DNA of 10,405 bases from CAYZJD01 sp964478455 (GTDB taxonomy: Bacteria; Acidobacteriota; Terriglobia; Bryobacterales; Bryobacteraceae), in the NCBI GenBank assembly GCA_964478455.1, contig CAYZJD010000145.1, positions 1 to 10,405 on the forward strand, given 5' to 3'. Positions within the stretch are counted from its first letter, which is position 1. The number at the start of each line of letters is the position of its first letter. This document shows positions 5,791-10,405 of the stretch, piece by piece. The position numbers and the translations under genes were made by a program. Below the pieces are notes generated by a model. The model made no database searches, was not told the origin of the DNA, and worked only from the letters and a program-made list of their open reading frames with translations.

Positions 5791-6738
5791 ATGAGAATGC
5801 TTGCCGCGTTGCTCGCGCTGCTGGCGCCGCTGCCGGCGCAGGTGAAGTTCGCGCAATCGCCCGATCGGATCTCCGTCGAGATCGACGGCAAGCCGTTCAC
5901 GGATTTCTACCTTGCCTCGGGCAAGCCGTACCTGCACCCGCTTCGGGCCGCTTCCGGCACCCTCGTCACACGCCTCTTCCCCATGGAGAAGGCGGACGGC
6001 GAGGTCCGGGACCACCCGCACCACACCGGTCTGTGGTTCGCTCATGGCGACGTCAACGGGTTCGACTTCTGGTCCATCGGCAGCAAGGGGCGCAAGCTCG
6101 GCAAGATCGGGCTGAAGGAAGTGATCGCGGTCAAGGACGGAGAACGGTCCGGATCCGTGGAGGTCTCCTTTGACTGGATGGATCCCAAGGGGGCAGTGCT
6201 GCTCAACGAGCGCCGGATCATGATCTTCCATGCCGATCCGAGCCTCCGCATGATTGACTTCGATATCCGTCTCGTGGCTGCCGAGAAGGTGAAGTTCGGC
6301 GACACCAAGGAGGGGACCTTCGCTGTGCGGCTGGCACCGTGGCTCGAGGAGCCCAGGCCGGGCGCGCCCGCGTCGCCGCCGCGCACCGGCAGGATGGTGA
6401 GCGCCGATGGCAGGGAGATGGAGAAAGACGTTTGGGGGACGCGCTCCTCATGGGTGGACTACGCGGGCGAGCACAAAGGAGAAAGACTCGGCGTCGCCAT
6501 CTTCGATCACCCCCGGAATCCGCGCCATCCGACGTACTGGCATGCTCGCGCCTACGGCTTGTTCGCGGCCAACATCTTCGGCCTGAAGGATTTTCTCCGC
6601 GATCCGGCCGAGGATGGCGGCATGACGTTCGCGCCCGGCGCCTCGCTGCGCCTGCGCTATCGCGTCGTGATCCATCCCGGCGACGCGAAGTCCGCCCGCG
6701 TCGCGGAACTCTACAAGGAGTACGCGGCCGCGCGCTGA
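5791..6738 (+). CDS. DUF6807 ('PmoA') family protein, probably secreted
   Basis: A 315-residue protein of the DUF6807 family, often labelled 'methane oxygenase PmoA' although it has nothing to do with particulate methane monooxygenase. Residues 1-16 (MRMLAALLALLAPLPA) look like a Sec signal peptide. Family landmarks are KPYLHPL (45-51), the histidine-rich DHPHHTGLWFAHGDVNG (74-90) followed by FDFW, GDTKEGTFAVRLA (170-182), WGTRSSWVDYAGE (215-227), and HPRNPRHPTYW then ARAYGLFAANIFG (240-264). The clustered H75, H77 and H78 suggest an active or metal site, but no reaction is established. Genes of this family commonly sit near Gfo/Idh/MocA oxidoreductases and sugar-degradation genes, as here. 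ATG at 5791 is chosen because the signal peptide starts there; upstream in-frame sequence overlaps the tat promoter. No clear ribosome site is present. The next gene starts 18 bases after its stop. Confidence 0.87.
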   Translation: MRMLAALLALLAPLPAQVKFAQSPDRISVEIDGKPFTDFYLASGKPYLHPLRAASGTLVTRLFPMEKADGEVRDHPHHTGLWFAHGDVNGFDFWSIGSKGRKLGKIGLKEVIAVKDGERSGSVEVSFDWMDPKGAVLLNERRIMIFHADPSLRMIDFDIRLVAAEKVKFGDTKEGTFAVRLAPWLEEPRPGAPASPPRTGRMVSADGREMEKDVWGTRSSWVDYAGEHKGERLGVAIFDHPRNPRHPTYWHARAYGLFAANIFGLKDFLRDPAEDGGMTFAPGASLRLRYRVVIHPGDAKSARVAELYKEYAAAR

Positions 6739-6756
6739 GCGGGCCGCCGCATCGCC

Positions 6757-7914
6757 ATGAAGATCATCGCTATCGACACCTACATCGCAGGCAATCCGTG
6801 GAAGAACTGGCTCTTCGCCAGGGTGAGCACCGACGAGGGGATCCACGGCATCGGCGAAGGCACGCTGAACTACTTCGCCAGGACGGTCGAAACCGCCATC
6901 CACGAGCTGAAGCCGTTGATCCTCGGCATGGACCCGTTCCAGGTGGAGGTGATCTCGCAGCGGCTGATCCGCGACGTCTACTCGGAGGGCGCCCAGATTC
7001 ACATGTGCGCCGTGGCGGCCATTGAAATCGCTTGCTGGGACATTATCGGCAAGGCCTGCAACCAGCCGGTCTACAACCTCTGGGGCGGCCGCTGCCACGA
7101 AAAGCTCCGGGCCTACGCCAACGGCTGGTACCGCGGGCCGCGCACCGCGGAGAGCTTCGCCGAGAAGGCTAGGGACGTCGCCGGACGCGGCTACACTGCC
7201 CTCAAGTTCGATCCGTTCGGGAGCAACTGGCGGACGCTGCCTCGTTACGAATTCGACCGATCGCTCGATATCATCCGCGCCGTGCGCGACGCTGTCGGGC
7301 CTTCGGTCGACCTCCTGATCGAAGGCCACTCCCGGTTCAACGTCCCCACCGCCGTCGAGTTCGCCGAGGCGATGCACCCGCTGCGCCCCGCCTGGTTCGA
7401 AGAGCCGGTGCCGCACACCAACATCGCCGCCATGGTGGAAGTGGCGCGCCGGAGCCCCGTGCCCATTGCCACGGGCGAGAGTTTCTCAACCAAGCAGCAG
7501 TTTGCCGAGTTGCTGAAGCACGAGGCCGTGAACATCCTTCAGCCGGAGCCGCTGAATCTCGGCGGCCTTTACGCCGCCCGCAAGATCGCCGACATGGTGG
7601 ACGCTCACTACGGCGTCATTGCGCCGCACAGCGCGCAGGGTCCCGTTTGCTCGGCCGCCTGCGTCCAGCTCAACGCTTCGATCCCGAACTTCTTCATCCA
7701 CGAGATCTTCGACGAATTCAACGAGCCGTGGGAGAAAGAGATCATCACCCACCCGGTCGAGGTCGTCGACGGCTACATCGACATTCCAGACCGGCCGGGC
7801 CTGGGCGTGGACCTCAATATCGAGGAGATCCTGAAGCATCCCTACCAGCAAGAGCACTACATTCCGCTGTTCAAGCCCGGCTGGGAACGGCGGGAGCGCG
7901 TGACAGGCAGCTAA
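6757..7914 (+). CDS. Enolase-superfamily (mandelate racemase/galactonate dehydratase-like) enzyme
   Basis: A 385-residue cytoplasmic enzyme of the mandelate racemase/muconate lactonizing group. Members abstract the proton alpha to a carboxylate of a sugar acid, using Mg2+, and usually dehydrate or epimerise it. The capping domain covers about 1-125. The barrel carries K150-F-D152, E189-G-H191, E215-E216-P, G240-E241, the PHS histidine H291 (general base) and E316 near the C-terminal end. Alignment by eye with D-galactonate dehydratase places E189 where the first metal ligand is normally Asp, H191 as the second catalytic His, and E264 (in LQPEPLNLGG) where the His-Asp dyad normally has Asp (LQPD). 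Both changes are conservative. The exact substrate cannot be read from sequence; a uronate- or aldonate-type acid fits the neighbouring lyase. ATG at 6757 starts the usual MKI-type beta strand. The stop overlaps the ribosome site of the next gene. Confidence 0.9.
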   Translation: MKIIAIDTYIAGNPWKNWLFARVSTDEGIHGIGEGTLNYFARTVETAIHELKPLILGMDPFQVEVISQRLIRDVYSEGAQIHMCAVAAIEIACWDIIGKACNQPVYNLWGGRCHEKLRAYANGWYRGPRTAESFAEKARDVAGRGYTALKFDPFGSNWRTLPRYEFDRSLDIIRAVRDAVGPSVDLLIEGHSRFNVPTAVEFAEAMHPLRPAWFEEPVPHTNIAAMVEVARRSPVPIATGESFSTKQQFAELLKHEAVNILQPEPLNLGGLYAARKIADMVDAHYGVIAPHSAQGPVCSAACVQLNASIPNFFIHEIFDEFNEPWEKEIITHPVEVVDGYIDIPDRPGLGVDLNIEEILKHPYQQEHYIPLFKPGWERRERVTGS

Positions 7915-7918
7915 GGAG
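7913..7918 (+). promoter_or_regulatory. Ribosome binding site overlapping the preceding stop codon
   Basis: AAGGAG begins within the TAA (7912-7914) of the enolase-superfamily gene and lies 8 bases before the ATG at 7927. It fixes the start of the heparinase-like gene and suggests the two are translated in coupling from one transcript. Confidence 0.8.
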
Positions 7919-7926
7919 CTGGGCGG

Positions 7927-10221
7927 ATGACGCGCCATTTGTCCCGCCTGACGTTCATTGTCTTGAGCGGACTGCTGCTTCGCGGGGAAACCGTCTCGCC
8001 GCTCCATCCCAGGATCTTTGTCCGCAACGACGCCGCCCCGCTCGGGAAGGGGCTACGGGTCTCCGAGTTGCGCGCGCGGCTCAAGGATCCGCATCTGAGA
8101 CGCTGGAGGCATCCGCTCTCGGATACCGCGCGCTCAGGCGTCATGGAGCGCGCCGCCCGGTACTTAGAAACGGGCGACCCCGCGGACCTCGCTGCCGCGC
8201 GGGACTTCCTGCTCAAGAACACCTTCTCCTACGAGAAGCACGACGTGTGGGGCTTTCTCGCCGGCGCTGAAATGGCGGCCGCGTTCGACTGGATCTACGA
8301 TGGACTCATCGCTGCCGAGCGCTTGGCCGCGATGGCCAATATCGTCGCCACCGCCGAAAGCTCGCGCCGCTTTCTTGAGCACGGCGAGCCCGACATCAAT
8401 CACAATTACACCTACATGGCGCTGAACACGGTCGCCGTCGCCGGCCTCACTCTCCGCGGAGAGCCCGAGCCGTACGGCGCAAAGGCCCGGGAGTGTCTGG
8501 CTCTGGCGCGCCGGTTCATCGAAGGGCCCGGCATGGCGCTGGATACGTGGCGCGCCCGCCAGGGCGCCTGGTCGGAAGGCAGCCATTACACCTTCCACGA
8601 GACGCTGCGAAACCTCGTGCTCATGCTGGCCGCGTACCGTACCGCCAGCGATGCGGACTACTTCGCCCGGGTGGAAAAGGATCGCCGCAATTTCCTCGCC
8701 GAAGCCGGCCGCTTCCTGATCTACTCCACTCGCCCGGACTTCACCTTCGAGCGCACCGGCGACGGCACGCCCTCCCGCATCCTCGCCAACGGCACGATCC
8801 CTTCGACGCTCGAGGCGCTGGCTTGGGGACTTGGCGATCGAAAGGACGCCGCGCGGCTGCGCTCGTTCGCCGGCGAGCTGATCACGGCTTACGGCGATCG
8901 CGCGGTGAGCGTTCACTCCGAGTGGGCGATGCGGTTCTTCCATGAGCCGTCCGCGCCGCGCGCGCCTTCGTTCCACACGCTGCCGCTTGGCGCGCGAATG
9001 GGCGCCGGAACCACCGACCATATCGTGCTTCGCAGCGGCTGGAGCCAGGACAGCACGATGGTCACCATCTTGGCCGGCGACCATTTCACCGACCACCAGC
9101 ACTTCGACAAGGGCCACTTCCTCATTTACCGGCGCGGCGGCCTGGCCATCGACGGCGGCGCCTACGACGAGCTCTACAAGCCCGGCGGGCATTGGAACGA
9201 GTACGCATCGCGGACCCTTGCCCACAACTGCCTGCTTGTCTACGACCCGGGCCAGGCGTTCCTCAAAGGCTTCACCAACGATGGCGGGCAGCGGGTGATC
9301 CGCGGCAAGCAGCACCACGCCGACTGGCCATCCTATGTCGCGCACCGGGACGCCGAGGGCCTGAATACGGCCGACGTCGAAGCGTTCGCCCCGGGCGAGA
9401 ACGGCAGGTATAACTACGTCCGCATCAACCTAAGGAACGCTTACGGCGAGAAAGTGACAAGTTACACCCGGGAGTTCGTTTACTTGCCCGGGGTCGAGGC
9501 GCTCGTTGTTTTCGACCGCGTGGCCGCGGCGAGACCCGAATTCGCCAAGCGCTGGCTGCTTCACTTGGAAGACCGGCCGGAGGTTGACGGGCACACGCCG
9601 GCGCCGGGGCTCACCCGATTCCCGGGCGCCAGGTTGACGACAGTCCGGCGCGACGGAGAGTACAACCTGGGTGGACGGACCGTCCGCTACGACGGCGTGC
9701 TGTTCGTCCAGACCCTGCTGCCGGCAGAGCGCGAGGTCACGGTCATTGGGGGACCGGGCTACGAGTTCTTCAACGCGTTCCTCGGCAGGAACTTCCCGGT
9801 GTCCATTCCGCAGCGAGCCGCGCCGCCGCGGGAGGCAGGCGCCTGGAGGATCGAAGTCGCGCCGGCCCAGCCGGCGGCGGAGCACCCCTTCCTGCACGTT
9901 CTCGAAATGGCCGGACCCGCCGCGCGAGCGCCGAGCCGAGCGGAACTGATCGGCGACGCAGGCGTCCTCATCCACTCCTCCAAGGGCGCTTGGGTGGTGT
10001 CGTTCGCGAGCCGCGGTGAGGCTGTTCGCTACACCGTGGACACGGATGGCCCGGCCGATCACCTCGTGGCCGGGCTGCCTCCCGGCGCGACCCTGGCTGT
10101 TACCGTCAACGGCCGCCGGTTCTCGCGGCGAGCCAACGCCCATGGGGTGCTGGTCATCACGGATCGGGCCAGCGGCCGGCGGGGCGTCGTCGTCGAGGCT
10201 CGAGGGCCGCGCCCGCGGTGA
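7927..10221 (+). CDS. Heparinase II/III-like polysaccharide lyase, secreted
   Basis: A 764-residue protein resembling heparinase II/III-type lyases, which cleave uronic-acid-containing polysaccharides by beta-elimination. Residues 1-20 (MTRHLSRLTFIVLSGLLLRG) form a Sec-type signal. HPRIFV (27-32) opens the mature protein, as is common in the family. An alpha/alpha-toroid domain spans about 45-345, with NHNYTY (158-163; H159) and EGSHYTFHE (217-225; H220, Y221), the likely catalytic His and Tyr region. The beta-sandwich heparinase domain covers about 355-640, with DHFTDHQHFDKGHFLIY (385-401), whose H390, H392 and H397 match the metal/catalytic histidine region, then AIDGGAYDELY, H423, and AHNCLLVYDPG (432-442). 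A further C-terminal beta-rich stretch ends at 764. The substrate (heparin-like, alginate or another uronan) is not determinable. It is the third gene of a tight cluster and converges on a PIN-domain gene. Confidence 0.88.
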   Translation: MTRHLSRLTFIVLSGLLLRGETVSPLHPRIFVRNDAAPLGKGLRVSELRARLKDPHLRRWRHPLSDTARSGVMERAARYLETGDPADLAAARDFLLKNTFSYEKHDVWGFLAGAEMAAAFDWIYDGLIAAERLAAMANIVATAESSRRFLEHGEPDINHNYTYMALNTVAVAGLTLRGEPEPYGAKARECLALARRFIEGPGMALDTWRARQGAWSEGSHYTFHETLRNLVLMLAAYRTASDADYFARVEKDRRNFLAEAGRFLIYSTRPDFTFERTGDGTPSRILANGTIPSTLEALAWGLGDRKDAARLRSFAGELITAYGDRAVSVHSEWAMRFFHEPSAPRAPSFHTLPLGARMGAGTTDHIVLRSGWSQDSTMVTILAGDHFTDHQHFDKGHFLIYRRGGLAIDGGAYDELYKPGGHWNEYASRTLAHNCLLVYDPGQAFLKGFTNDGGQRVIRGKQHHADWPSYVAHRDAEGLNTADVEAFAPGENGRYNYVRINLRNAYGEKVTSYTREFVYLPGVEALVVFDRVAAARPEFAKRWLLHLEDRPEVDGHTPAPGLTRFPGARLTTVRRDGEYNLGGRTVRYDGVLFVQTLLPAEREVTVIGGPGYEFFNAFLGRNFPVSIPQRAAPPREAGAWRIEVAPAQPAAEHPFLHVLEMAGPAARAPSRAELIGDAGVLIHSSKGAWVVSFASRGEAVRYTVDTDGPADHLVAGLPPGATLAVTVNGRRFSRRANAHGVLVITDRASGRRGVVVEARGPRPR

Positions 10222-10265
10222 GCCGTGAGGCGCCGCATTCCTCTTCTGGATAGGGTCACTGCTCT

Positions 10266-10405
10266 TTACCGCTCCGGGGGCGCGACGAAATGGATCACCT
10301 GACGGTCGTTCCGTCGATACGCGCTGAAGTCCCTGCGATCGATGGTCAGCACCTGGGAGCGTGCGTACAACTCGCTCATGACGACGATCGACGCGTCGGC
10401 CAAGT
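10266..10405 (-). CDS. PIN-domain protein (VapC-like toxin), C-terminal part only
   Basis: The last 45 residues of a protein whose beginning lies outside the window to the right, ending at TAA (10266-10268, minus strand). It reads LADASIVVMSELYARSQV, then LTIDRRDFSAYR, and ends HFVAPPER. The D-L-A-D-A-S element and T-x-D-R-x-D-F are the third and fourth conserved acidic motifs of PIN-domain ribonucleases, and the C-terminal strand fits VapC-type toxins. An antitoxin gene would be expected just beyond the window, upstream of this gene; none can be seen. The gap to the stop of the heparinase-like gene is 44 bases with no clear terminator hairpin. Confidence 0.75.
   Translation of the reverse strand, partial: LADASIVVMSELYARSQVLTIDRRDFSAYRRNDRQVIHFVAPPER

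Noticed and set aside
5635..6231. Upstream extension of the TatA/B-like frame on the minus strand
   Set aside because: It covers the promoter and the DUF6807 gene on the other strand, and the TatA membrane helix with its ribosome site starts at 5634.
5791..6738. Methane monooxygenase subunit (PmoA) as the function of the DUF6807 protein
   Set aside because: The name is a database label; the protein has a signal peptide and no membrane-spanning pMMO architecture.
8164..9345. Minus-strand open frame of 393 codons opposite the heparinase-like gene
   Set aside because: Antisense shadow in GC-rich DNA; no domain motifs.
10222..10265. Transcription terminator between the heparinase-like gene and the PIN gene
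   Set aside because: No stable hairpin followed by a T-run is visible in the 44-base gap.

Overview
The window is GC-rich bacterial chromosome. Its gene content fits a soil-type Acidobacteriota of the Solibacter/Bryobacter kind: a Tat-exported Gfo/Idh/MocA oxidoreductase, a DUF6807 ('PmoA') protein, an enolase-superfamily sugar-acid enzyme, a heparinase II/III-like lyase, and a small 'RRGRK...KYWAARR' protein of a type I associate with that group. The taxonomic call is inference from family content, not from a marker gene. No RNA gene, CRISPR array or insertion sequence was found.

Layout. Positions 1-279 hold no confident gene, only a small palindrome between two direct repeats near the left edge. 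Positions 280-3634 are three plus-strand genes: a histidine-rich polytopic membrane protein of unknown function, a YihY/BrkB-family membrane protein 8 bases after it, and a Gfo/Idh/MocA oxidoreductase with a twin-arginine signal. Positions 3658-5634 are on the minus strand, read from right to left as tatA/B-like, tatC, then a 77-residue basic coiled-coil protein. A good sigma-70-type promoter lies upstream of the tat genes at 5671-5700. Positions 5791-10221 are plus-strand and tightly packed: DUF6807 protein, enolase-superfamily dehydratase/racemase, heparinase II/III-like protein. At the right edge (10266-10405, minus strand) is the C-terminal end of a PIN-domain (VapC-like) protein that runs out of the window.

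How they may work together. The 5791-10221 cluster looks like a catabolic operon for an acidic (uronate-containing) glycan. A secreted lyase would cut the polymer, a DUF6807 protein with a signal peptide would act outside the cytoplasm, and a cytoplasmic enolase-superfamily enzyme would act on a released sugar acid. The Gfo/Idh/MocA protein, which belongs to a sugar or cyclitol oxidoreductase family, carries a Tat signal and sits 345 bases from tatC. It is a natural client of the translocase encoded next door.

The parts that depart most from their families are the TatC protein (about 85-residue acidic, proline-rich N-terminal extension and an apparent seventh membrane segment), the TatA/B-like protein (long Ser/Tyr/Asn-rich tail), the enzyme with Glu where the first metal-ligand Asp is usual, and the uncharacterised histidine-rich membrane protein. 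I see no clearly novel system. The polysaccharide cluster and the unusual Tat pair are the best candidates for follow-up.
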